From Roseovarius sp. (GTDB taxonomy: Bacteria; Pseudomonadota; Alphaproteobacteria; Rhodobacterales; Rhodobacteraceae), in the NCBI GenBank assembly GCA_021767845.1, contig JAASSQ010000155.1, positions 1 through 6,952 on the forward strand: DNA of 6,952 nt. Reading direction: 5' to 3'. The notes below the pieces were generated by a model. That model was given only the letters and a program-made list of their open reading frames with translations, made no database searches and was not told the origin of the DNA. Shown here piece after piece: positions 1 to 5,594 of the stretch (positions are counted from its first letter, which is position 1; each line of letters opens with the position of its first letter). Made by a program: the position numbers and the translations under genes.

Positions 1-167
1 TCCTCAAGACCGCCGATACCGCGCCGCTCGACGTGACGGGCTACGGCACCCTGGCCGAGCGTGAGGCCGAGGGCCACGACATCTCGGACGAGGAACGCGC
101 GCTGATGCAGCGCGCGCTTGATGAGAACGCGGTGATCGTGGCGCAGGTCGTGCCGTTTTTCGACTGA
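1..167 (+). CDS. C-terminal fragment of an unrecognised protein
   Basis: An open frame runs in from the left edge (first full codon at position 3) and ends at a TGA at 165-167, giving the last 54 residues. The fragment is acidic, with an EREAEGHDISDEERALMQ stretch that should be helical, and it ends in a short hydrophobic run, VIVAQVVPFFD. Codon third positions are strongly G/C, like the other genes here, which supports real coding. I do not recognise the family from this tail and assign no function. The gene converges on the Hint-protein gene to its right, with only 21 bases between the two stop codons. Confidence 0.6.
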   Translation, partial: LKTADTAPLDVTGYGTLAEREAEGHDISDEERALMQRALDENAVIVAQVVPFFD

Positions 168-188
168 CGGAACGGCGCGGGCGCGGGA

Positions 189-1283
189 TCAGGCCGCGCG
201 CTCCATCGCAAGCGTGATCGCCTCGAAGGGTTTGAGCACCGGCCAGACCGGGCGGGCATGTTCGGGCAGGCGGGCGCGGTCCGCCCCGGCCAGCACCGAC
301 TGGGCCAGCTGCGCGGGCTTGCGCCGCAGCCGACCCACGTAAAGACTTTCCAGCGCGCAGCCGGCGGCCATGACCGCTTCGTGGCCCGGCAACAGCATGT
401 GGTAATAGGTCACCAGTTCCGGCCCCTTGGCGAACAGCGCCGATTTGCCGTTCACCAGGTGGCGCGCGGGCACCAGAACCGCCTCGCGCCCGAACATGTA
501 TTCCACCTCGCTGCCGCCCAGGACCAGCCGTTGCTGCGGGGCCACCACGATATCCTTGGTCAGGCCGAAATAGGGCGCCCGCAGCCGCACGGGCCGAAAG
601 CTGCCGCGCGCGGGCACCGTGCGGCTGACCATCCGCAGGATCGGCACCGCTTCGCCCTTGTCGGTTAGAACCATGTCGCCGCGCCGCAACCGCCCTGCCG
701 GCACGTCGCCGGTCTCGGTCGCGATCGGCACGCGGCTGGTCAGGGCGGGCATCGGGCCGACGGGCTCCACCCTGGTCGAGACCGCGAAGAAATCGACATC
801 GCGATCCATCTCGCGGCTGTGCGGGTGGCGGGCCAGGGCCTCGATATCGGCCAGCAGCATCGGGTGCGGCGGCGGCAGATCGACGGAATGGATGATGTCG
901 CTCTCGGGTCGCTCCAGGGTCAGCCGCCCCCACCGGGCCGGTGCGTCCCAGGCATAGGTCAGGCGCACGATATCGGTGCGCCCGTCGGGATCGTGCGGCA
1001 GCGTGGCATGGCGGATGTCGTCATCCTGCGTCTCGACCAGGATGATGCCGCCCTCGGGCAACGCCCGCAGCGAGAAACTTCCGCTCCATGGATGGGTGCG
1101 CCGGAAGGCCAGCAGGGTCTGCGGCCGCCCCTCGGGAGACAGCCGCGTTTCCAGCAACAGCGTGCCGCGCGGCAACAGCCGGTCAGGGGGGTAGGCATGG
1201 CCGCCCTGCTCGGCAGGACCGCATCCCAGGCCCTGCGGGCGGAACTGGCCGCCGTGGTGGTCGGTGATCGCGATCCAGCTCAC
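189..1283 (-). CDS. Hint-domain protein with a degenerate catalytic site
   Basis: This is a 364-residue protein with a GTG start (1283-1281) and a TGA stop (191-189). Residues 1-170 form an unassigned domain that looks all-beta, with alternating hydrophobic strands such as GTLLLETRL and GGIILVETQ; it may be a jelly-roll or lectin-like sandwich (guess). Residues about 178-320 match the Hint_2 type of Hedgehog/intein domain: a PIATETGDVPAG-RGDMVLT start, an LVNGKS block and a YYHMLLPGHE block. They align almost without gaps to the Hint domain of the upstream gene. The catalytic positions are lost: the Cys1 equivalent is Ala180 (codon GCC at 746-744) and the TxxH/SPxH block is A248-P-Q-Q251. Autocleavage is therefore unlikely by known Hint chemistry. 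No Sec signal peptide is visible. The last 16 residues (VLKPFEA...) match the tail of the neighbour in length and pattern. The gene starts 3 bases after the upstream stop, so it is probably translationally coupled. The Hint assignment is firm; the function is unknown. Confidence 0.85.
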   Translation of the reverse strand: MSWIAITDHHGGQFRPQGLGCGPAEQGGHAYPPDRLLPRGTLLLETRLSPEGRPQTLLAFRRTHPWSGSFSLRALPEGGIILVETQDDDIRHATLPHDPDGRTDIVRLTYAWDAPARWGRLTLERPESDIIHSVDLPPPHPMLLADIEALARHPHSREMDRDVDFFAVSTRVEPVGPMPALTSRVPIATETGDVPAGRLRRGDMVLTDKGEAVPILRMVSRTVPARGSFRPVRLRAPYFGLTKDIVVAPQQRLVLGGSEVEYMFGREAVLVPARHLVNGKSALFAKGPELVTYYHMLLPGHEAVMAAGCALESLYVGRLRRKPAQLAQSVLAGADRARLPEHARPVWPVLKPFEAITLAMERAA

Positions 1284-1286
1284 GGG

Positions 1287-2888
1287 TCAGGCCACCCGTG
1301 CCCCGACCAGAAGCTCGGCTTCGTACCGCTTCAGGACGCGCCGCGCGGCAGGGCTGTAGCCTGCGCCGGTTCTGGGGTCGATCTCGGGGAAGATGGCGCA
1401 GATTTCCGCGACGATCTCGGCCTCGAAGCTGTTTTCGATCTGCGGGCCGGGCAGGAAGCTCTCGGTTTCCAGACCTTCCGAGAACACCACCTGGTGCCGA
1501 TCGAACATCAGGTGCACATACTCCACCTCGCCACCCTCGATCCGGCGCACGCTGCGCCCGTTCACAAGGTCGCGCGCGGCGACCAGAACCTCGCCTTCCC
1601 CGAACAGGATCTCGGCCAGGCTGTCACGGATCAGCACCCGGTGCAACGGCGACACCGTCACGGCGTCATGCGCTCCGAAGGCCCCCGCCTCGATGCGGAT
1701 CGGGGCGAAATCGCCCTCGGCCGCCACACACCGCCGCCCGATCCAGCGCAGCGGCTGTGCGCCCTCGTCCTTGGTCAGAACCAGGTCGCCGGGCACCAGG
1801 TCCTCGACCCGGACCTGCCCCTCGGGCGTGGCCAGGCGCGTGCCGGCGGTGAAGCAGGGCACCGAATCGACATTCACGAAGCCCACATCGGTCTGCCCGG
1901 TGCTGCTGGCGACCTCGTAGGTGAAATTCATCTCTTCGATGTCGCCATCGCCGGTCAGGGTGACAGTGCCATCGGCATTCAGCGTGACCTGCTGGCCGGT
2001 GGCCAGCGTGACGGTATCACCCGCGGCGACGGCCTGACCGTTCAGATGGGTGATCGTCAGGGTGCCGCCGGTGTCGTTGCTGTCATTGGCCAGCAGGTCG
2101 ATCGTCTTGGTGCCGTCGGGATAGAGGTTGGTGCTGTCGTCATTGGCGATCAGCGTGGTCTGCACGCTGTCCGCCGCGATCAGCAGGTTCGAGTCATACT
2201 GGCTGTCCACCACGTCCGCGATGCCGATGCGGATCGAGTTGACCTGGCCGGCGTTCACCGGGAAGGTCAGGGTCATGGTGACGGTGAACCCGTCCATCTC
2301 GGTGTTGAACTGGTCGTTCGTGTTGTCGTTATACAGGTTCGCGTTCGACGTGGCGTTCAGGTTGTTGGGGTCGGCATCGCCATCGCCCACCGACAGGTTC
2401 ACCTGCTGGCCGTTGACCCAGACGCCCACGAAATCCTGATAGATGCCGGTCTGGTATTCCGGGAATTCCTCCGAGGCGAACACGAACTGCATCGTCATCG
2501 TGTCGCCGGTGGGTGTGAAATCCACGTCCAGATACGAGGCGTCGTAAGTGTCGGTCCCGGCCGCGGCGTCGAACAGGGCATTGCCGTCCTCGCCCGAGGT
2601 GTTGGTCGAGGTGTTGGTGGACTGGTTCGAGTTGTCCTGAAGCCACCATGCCCAGCTGGGCGGGGTGCTGTTGGTGATGTCCTGCGCATTGCCGGTGGAC
2701 AGGATGACACCGGAATCCGATGGCGTGACCCCCGGCGCGATGCTGTCGCCGTTGGAATAGATCCCCGAGGAGTTCGTCGCCCCGGTATAGGACGCGCCCT
2801 CGACGGTCACGCCGTCACCGAAGATCGCCTCCGCCATGTCAATCGCCGACGCGGACGTATTGATCGGAAGTTCTGCCGGTGTCACCAT
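1287..2888 (-). CDS. Choice-of-anchor L / Hint-domain secreted-type protein
   Basis: This is a 533-residue protein with an ATG at 2888-2886. Residues about 9-245 fit the choice-of-anchor L domain: an N-terminal AEAIFGDGVTVEGASYTGA segment, DSGVILSTGNA, FVFASEEFPEY, FVGVWVNG, EMDGFTVTMTLTF and IRIGIADVVDSQYDSNLLI. Inside it are an Asn/Thr/Ser-rich stretch (86-98, with TNTS twice from a 12-bp DNA repeat at 2596-2618) and an acidic GDGDADPNN segment that could bind calcium. Residues about 248-343 resemble an Ig/cadherin-like domain (TIDLLANDS, LNADGTVTLTGDGD). A Hint domain starts at Cys345 (CFTAGTRLATP...VPGDLVLT), with SPLH at 413-416, LVNGRS at 441-446 and YVHLMFDRHQ at 457-466. The candidate nucleophile and block-B His are present, so thioester formation or cleavage before Cys345 is plausible. 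There is no intein-type C-terminal His-Asn, so splicing is not expected. No Sec signal peptide is visible; with the acidic composition this suggests type I secretion (inference). A weak GGGG ribosome-binding site lies 7 bases upstream. Confidence 0.88.
   Translation of the reverse strand: MVTPAELPINTSASAIDMAEAIFGDGVTVEGASYTGATNSSGIYSNGDSIAPGVTPSDSGVILSTGNAQDITNSTPPSWAWWLQDNSNQSTNTSTNTSGEDGNALFDAAAGTDTYDASYLDVDFTPTGDTMTMQFVFASEEFPEYQTGIYQDFVGVWVNGQQVNLSVGDGDADPNNLNATSNANLYNDNTNDQFNTEMDGFTVTMTLTFPVNAGQVNSIRIGIADVVDSQYDSNLLIAADSVQTTLIANDDSTNLYPDGTKTIDLLANDSNDTGGTLTITHLNGQAVAAGDTVTLATGQQVTLNADGTVTLTGDGDIEEMNFTYEVASSTGQTDVGFVNVDSVPCFTAGTRLATPEGQVRVEDLVPGDLVLTKDEGAQPLRWIGRRCVAAEGDFAPIRIEAGAFGAHDAVTVSPLHRVLIRDSLAEILFGEGEVLVAARDLVNGRSVRRIEGGEVEYVHLMFDRHQVVFSEGLETESFLPGPQIENSFEAEIVAEICAIFPEIDPRTGAGYSPAARRVLKRYEAELLVGARVA
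1292..1297 (-). promoter_or_regulatory. Candidate ribosome-binding site for the GTG-started Hint gene
   Basis: On the minus strand GGGTGG lies 8 bases upstream of the GTG start at 1283, inside the last codons of the upstream Hint gene. It is an imperfect Shine-Dalgarno, but it supports this GTG as the start. Together with the 3-base intergenic gap it suggests translational coupling of the two Hint proteins. Confidence 0.4.
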
Positions 2889-3193
2889 TGGTCAGCCCCA
2901 AACACGTTGTGCCGGGGCAGCGCAAAACGCAGCCGTGCGGATGCACTCCGCCAACAAAATCTGGACATGCCTCTGTCCGCTCGATCGCGGGCCTTTTGCG
3001 GCCCTGCTGTATTTTGCCCTGCCTCGGGTCTTTGTTTATTATCGAAAGATTATCAAATCTCTTTCGACTTGTTAACAGAATTCAACAACTTCCCGCAGAA
3101 TGTGGCGCGGCGACCCGTCCGGCGCCGGATTTGCGCTTTCCGGCGGCCTGCGCTAGGCGGTTGACCCAGACCATTCCTGACCAGCGAGACACC
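2889..3193. promoter_or_regulatory. Divergent intergenic region between the Hint pair and dapE
   Basis: These 305 bases carry no credible gene. Open frames crossing the region are extensions of dapE or shadows. The flanks are GC-rich and the core at about 3031-3090 is clearly AT-rich, as expected for promoters. On the minus strand GATAAT occurs twice (3054-3049 and 3043-3038, 11 bases apart); either could be a -10 for the Hint genes, with TGTTAA (3077-3072) as a poor -35 for the first. That would leave a leader of about 150 bases. For dapE I see no good sigma-70 pair. TTGTTT and TTGTTA occur at 3032-3037 and 3069-3074 without a convincing -10 at the right spacing. A weak hairpin (GGGCC/GGCCC, 2989-3004) also lies here. 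Confidence 0.45.
3042..3067. repeat. Perfect 8-bp inverted repeat in the divergent promoter region
   Basis: TCGAAAGA (3042-3049) and TCTTTCGA (3060-3067) are exact inverted copies separated by 10 bases, with half-site centres 18 bases apart. Just to the right, TTGTT (3069-3073) and AACAA (3084-3088) form a second, shorter inverted repeat, also with a 10-base spacer. The position over the candidate minus-strand -10 elements suggests an operator or an mRNA leader hairpin. The regulator is unknown. Confidence 0.5.
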
Positions 3194-4348
3194 ATGCCAC
3201 ACACGCCCGTCGATCCCGTAAGCCTGACCGCCGATCTGGTGCGCTGCCCCTCCGTCACGCCCGAGGAAGGCGGCGCGCTGCGCCTGCTGGAAGACCGGCT
3301 GACCGCGGCCGGCTTCACCTGCACCCGCATCGACCGTGGCGGTGTGTCGAACCTCTTTGCCCGCTGGGGCGACAAGGGCGCGGCGCGCAGCTTCGGGTTC
3401 AACGGTCATACCGACGTGGTGCCGCTTGGCGACGAAGCCGCCTGGACGATGCCGCCCTTCGGCGCCGAGCAGAAGGACGGCTTTCTCTGGGGGCGGGGCG
3501 CCACCGACATGAAATCCGGAGTCGCGGCCTTTGTCGCGGCGGCGATCGACTTCGTCAGCGAAACCCCGCCCCGCGACGGCGCGCTGATCCTGACCATCAC
3601 CGGCGACGAGGAGGGCGACGCCGTGGACGGCACCGCCGCGATCCTCGACTGGATGGGCCAGGCGGGCGAGCGAATGGATGTCTGCCTGGTGGGCGAACCC
3701 ACGTGCCCCGAGACCCTTGGCGACATGATCAAGATCGGGCGGCGCGGCTCGCTCAGCGCGTGGTTCACCCTGACGGGCGAGCAGGGCCACTCCGCCTACC
3801 TGCACCAAACCCGCAACCCGCTGCCCGCGATGGCCCGGCTGATGGACCGCCTGTCCAGCCACACGCTCGACGAGGGCACCGAGCATTTCGACCCCTCCAC
3901 CCTGTCGGTCGTCACCATCGACACCGGCAACCCGGCGACCAACGTGATCCCCGCGCAATGCCGCGCCACGGTCAATATCCGCTTCAACGATGCCCATGAG
4001 AGCGCCGCGCTGACCCGCTGGATGCAATCCGAGCTGGACGCCGTGACCGCCGAATTCGGTATCGAGGGCGAGATGGAAGTCAAGGTCTCGGGCGAAAGTT
4101 TCGTGACCCCGCCGGGGCCGCTGTCGGACATGGTCGCCGGTGCCGTGCAGGCCGAAACCAACATCACGCCCACCCTGTCCACCAGCGGCGGCACCTCGGA
4201 TGCGCGCTTCGTCAAGGATCACTGCCCGGTGGTCGAATTCGGCCTTGTTGGCAAGACCATGCACCAGGTGGACGAACGGGTCGAGGTGGCGCTGATCCCG
4301 CGGCTCAAGGCGATCTATGGCCGCATTTTGCGGGACTATTTCGCATGA
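3194..4348 (+). CDS. dapE: Succinyl-diaminopimelate desuccinylase
   Basis: DapE hydrolyses N-succinyl-L,L-2,6-diaminopimelate to L,L-diaminopimelate and succinate in the cytoplasm, in the succinylase branch of lysine and peptidoglycan precursor synthesis. The 384-residue product has the usual family length. The M20 peptidase-type di-zinc site is complete: NGHTD (His72, Asp74), RGATDMKSG (Asp105), TGDEEGD (catalytic Glu139, metal ligand Glu140), VGEPT (Glu168) and GKTMHQVDE (His357). The GTSDARF motif (residues 333-339) and NPATNVIP support DapE over other M20 enzymes. A lid/dimerisation domain lies at about 180-290. The ATG at 3194 is chosen because it gives the usual N-terminus (SLTADLVRCPSVTPEEGG); the frame stays open further upstream but that part resembles no protein. 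AGCGAG at 3183-3188 is a weak ribosome-binding site. The stop overlaps the next start by 4 bases. Confidence 0.97.
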   Translation: MPHTPVDPVSLTADLVRCPSVTPEEGGALRLLEDRLTAAGFTCTRIDRGGVSNLFARWGDKGAARSFGFNGHTDVVPLGDEAAWTMPPFGAEQKDGFLWGRGATDMKSGVAAFVAAAIDFVSETPPRDGALILTITGDEEGDAVDGTAAILDWMGQAGERMDVCLVGEPTCPETLGDMIKIGRRGSLSAWFTLTGEQGHSAYLHQTRNPLPAMARLMDRLSSHTLDEGTEHFDPSTLSVVTIDTGNPATNVIPAQCRATVNIRFNDAHESAALTRWMQSELDAVTAEFGIEGEMEVKVSGESFVTPPGPLSDMVAGAVQAETNITPTLSTSGGTSDARFVKDHCPVVEFGLVGKTMHQVDERVEVALIPRLKAIYGRILRDYFA

Positions 4349-4767
4349 CGCTGCGGGTCGGGCCCACTGACGATCTGGACACCTGCCTCAGCCTGCGCCG
4401 GATCGTCTTCATCGACGAACAGGGCGTGTCGGAGGCCGAGGAACGCGACGGTCTCGACCCGCAGGCGCATCACATCCTGGCCACGCAGGGCGGGCGCCCC
4501 GTGGGTTGCGCGCGGATCCTCGTGCAGGGCGAGACCGGCAAGATCGGCCGTGTCTGCGTGCTGCGGCAGGCGCGGGGCACGGGCCTTGGCGCGGCGCTGA
4601 TCCGCGCCTGCATCGACCACCTGCGCGGCCTGCCCGGCGTGACCCGCGCCAAGCTCGGCGCGCAGGCCCACGCGCTCGGCTTCTACGAGAAACTGGGTTT
4701 TGTCGCCTTCGGGCCGGAATACCTCGATGCCGGCATCCCGCACCGCGACATGGAACGCCCGCTATGA
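4345..4767 (+). CDS. GNAT-family N-acetyltransferase, ElaA/YjcF-like
   Basis: This is a 140-residue single-domain acetyltransferase that should use acetyl-CoA; the substrate is unknown. Diagnostic segments are VFIDEQGVSEAEERDGLD (21-38), which is the ElaA/YjcF-type start, followed by the HHILA strand and GKIGRVCVLRQARGTGLG (65-82), which carries the R/Q-x-x-G-x-G acetyl-CoA pyrophosphate loop (QARGTG). LGAQAHALGFYEKLGF (104-119) and GPEYLDAGIPHRDM (123-136) close the domain. The length is normal for the family and no key element is missing. The ATG lies in an ATGA overlap with the dapE stop, and the stop overlaps the next start the same way, so the three genes are almost certainly one translationally coupled operon. 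A link to lysine or cell-wall metabolism is only suggested by position. Confidence 0.92.
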   Translation: MTLRVGPTDDLDTCLSLRRIVFIDEQGVSEAEERDGLDPQAHHILATQGGRPVGCARILVQGETGKIGRVCVLRQARGTGLGAALIRACIDHLRGLPGVTRAKLGAQAHALGFYEKLGFVAFGPEYLDAGIPHRDMERPL

Positions 4768-5342
4768 GCCGCCGCCCCCGGCTGGTCGTGATGGTGAAAG
4801 AGCCGCGCCCCGGCCGGGTCAAGACGCGGCTGGGGCGCGAGATCGGCATGGTGGACGCCGCGTGGTGGTTCCGGCACCAGGTCGGCGCGCTTCTGCGGCG
4901 GCTGGAGGATCCCCGCTGGCAGCTTGTGCTGGCGGTCTCTCCCGACCGGGCGGGGCTGACCAGCCGGGTGTGGCCCGCGCATCTGCCCCGCGTGGCGCAA
5001 GGCGGCGGCGATCTGGGCGACCGGATGGGGCGGCTGCTGCGCGGCCTGCCGCCGGGGCCGGTCTGCATCGTCGGCGGCGACATTCCCGGCCTCGGCGCGG
5101 CCCATGTCGCGCGCGCGTTCAAGGGCCTCGGCGATCATGACGCGGTGTTCGGCCCGGCGCCCGATGGCGGGTTCTGGCTGGTGGGGATGAGGCGCAGCGC
5201 GCCGCCGCCCGCCACGCTCTTTCGCGGCGTGCGCTGGTCCACGCCCCATGCGCTGGCCGACAGCATCGCCAGCCTGCCGGGCCTGCGGATCGGGCAGGTC
5301 GATACGCTGCGCGACGTGGACACCGCCGCCGATCTGCCCTGA
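4764..5342 (+). CDS. DUF2064 / TIGR04282-type glycosyltransferase-like protein
   Basis: This 192-residue protein belongs to the DUF2064 family, which has a nucleotide-sugar-transferase (GT-A-like) fold related to MobA/CofC-type nucleotidyltransferases. Its reaction is not established for most members. The family blocks are in order: VMVKEPRPGRVKTRLG (9-24, probable phosphate-binding N-terminal loop), QGGGDLGDRM (79-88), CIVGGDIPGL (101-110, the Asp probably binding metal), FGPAPDGGFWLVGM (129-142) and LRDVDTAADL (182-191). The protein is near the normal family length and is predicted cytosolic, with no signal peptide or membrane segment. The ATG at 4764 sits in an ATGA overlap with the GNAT stop, with GGAA (4752-4755) 8 bases upstream as a partial ribosome-binding site. 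It is the last gene before the hairpin at 5354. Confidence 0.88.
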   Translation: MSRRPRLVVMVKEPRPGRVKTRLGREIGMVDAAWWFRHQVGALLRRLEDPRWQLVLAVSPDRAGLTSRVWPAHLPRVAQGGGDLGDRMGRLLRGLPPGPVCIVGGDIPGLGAAHVARAFKGLGDHDAVFGPAPDGGFWLVGMRRSAPPPATLFRGVRWSTPHALADSIASLPGLRIGQVDTLRDVDTAADLP

Positions 5343-5352
5343 CCCTCGCGCC

Positions 5353-5401
5353 GCCGGGGGCGCTGCCCCCGGACCCCCGGGGTATTTTGCCCAAGAAGAA
5401 A
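5353..5401. repeat. Candidate dispersed palindromic (REP-like) element
   Basis: The order is GC hairpin, then GGACCCCCGGGG, then TATTTTGCCCAAGAAGAAAC. This closely resembles a short intergenic element I recall as frequent in Rhodobacterales genomes, usually just after gene ends. Only one copy is in this window, so its repeat status rests on that recollection and not on anything visible here. Confidence 0.4.
5354..5388 (+). terminator. Probable terminator of the dapE operon
   Basis: CCGGGGG (5354-5360) pairs with CCCCCGG (5366-5372); an extra C-G pair inside leaves a 3-base GCT loop, giving an 8-bp stem. It starts 12 bases after the last operon stop. The T-run (TATTTT, 5383-5388) comes 11 bases after this stem, separated by the palindrome CCCCGGGG (5375-5382). 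It is therefore not a textbook intrinsic terminator, although the second palindrome directly abuts the T-run. Confidence 0.55.
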
Positions 5402-5442
5402 CAGGCGCGCGGTCTGTTAACCTTGGCCCCGTTCGGTGCGAT

Positions 5443-5486
5443 TACCGACGCGATACCGACGTTATACCGACGTGATACCGATGGGC
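5443..5486. repeat. Four tandem 11-bp repeats, consensus TACCGACGNNA
   Basis: The units are TACCGACGCGA (5443-5453), TACCGACGTTA (5454-5464), TACCGACGTGA (5465-5475) and TACCGATGGGC (5476-5486, decayed). The spacing is exactly 11 bases each time, about one helical turn, so all copies face the same side of the DNA. An inverted core, TCGGT at 5433-5437, sits exactly 11 bases before the first ACCGA, in phase with the array. The array ends 108 bases before the rnr start. It could be a binding array for a regulator, or a slippage product. Confidence 0.75.
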
Positions 5487-5502
5487 CGCAGAGCGGTGTT
5501 TT

Positions 5503-5518
5503 GCCTTGTTAACAAGGC
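5503..5518. promoter_or_regulatory. Perfect 16-bp palindrome, candidate operator
   Basis: GCCTTGTTAACAAGGC is fully self-complementary with no spacer and ends 76 bases before the rnr ATG. The central GTTAAC is shared with two flanking sites (5416-5421, followed by CTTGG; 5543-5548, preceded by CCAAGG). A gapless palindrome with an AT core suits a dimeric DNA-binding protein better than a terminator, since it has no loop. The binding protein is unknown. Confidence 0.5.
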
Positions 5519-5594
5519 TGCCATGCCCGAGTCGCGCCAAGGGTTAACGTTTTCGCCGATGGCACCCCGTTTTCATCCGTGCTAGGCCTGCCCC

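Larger units (their letters stand above)
5343..5594. other. Structured intergenic region upstream of rnr
   Basis: These 252 bases carry no credible gene. In order they hold a GC-rich hairpin and palindrome (5354-5382), a T-rich tail, a first GTTAAC (5416-5421), an inverted ACCGA unit and four 11-bp tandem repeats (5433-5486), a 16-bp palindrome with the second GTTAAC at its centre (5503-5518), a GAGTC site (GANTC type, 5529-5533), and a third GTTAAC (5543-5548). I see no convincing sigma-70 -35/-10 pair for rnr and only a poor ribosome-binding site. Confidence 0.7.

Noticed and set aside
181..199. GCGCGG-N7-CCGCGC hairpin between the convergent genes at the left edge
   Set aside because: The stem is only 6 bp, overlaps the Hint gene's last codons and has no T-run on either side. 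Such pairings arise by chance in DNA this GC-rich, so I do not call a terminator.
1287..1856. An intein in the choice-of-anchor L protein
   Set aside because: The Hint domain is at the C-terminus with no C-extein and no terminal His-Asn followed by Cys/Ser/Thr, so protein splicing is not supported; a Hedgehog-like or cleavage-only Hint fits better.
2989..3004. GGGCC-N6-GGCCC hairpin as an attenuator or terminator
   Set aside because: It has a five-pair stem with no adjacent T-run and no leader peptide; too weak to call.
819..3164. A 781-codon plus-strand open frame opposite both Hint genes
   Set aside because: It is the antisense shadow of high-GC genes: the product is rich in His, Gly, Arg and Val with no recognisable domain, and the minus-strand frames carry clear Hint and choice-of-anchor L motifs.
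3053..4264. A 403-codon minus-strand open frame opposite dapE
   Set aside because: The dapE frame has the full di-zinc site and family length; the antisense product is low-complexity Gly/Arg/His-rich and resembles no protein.
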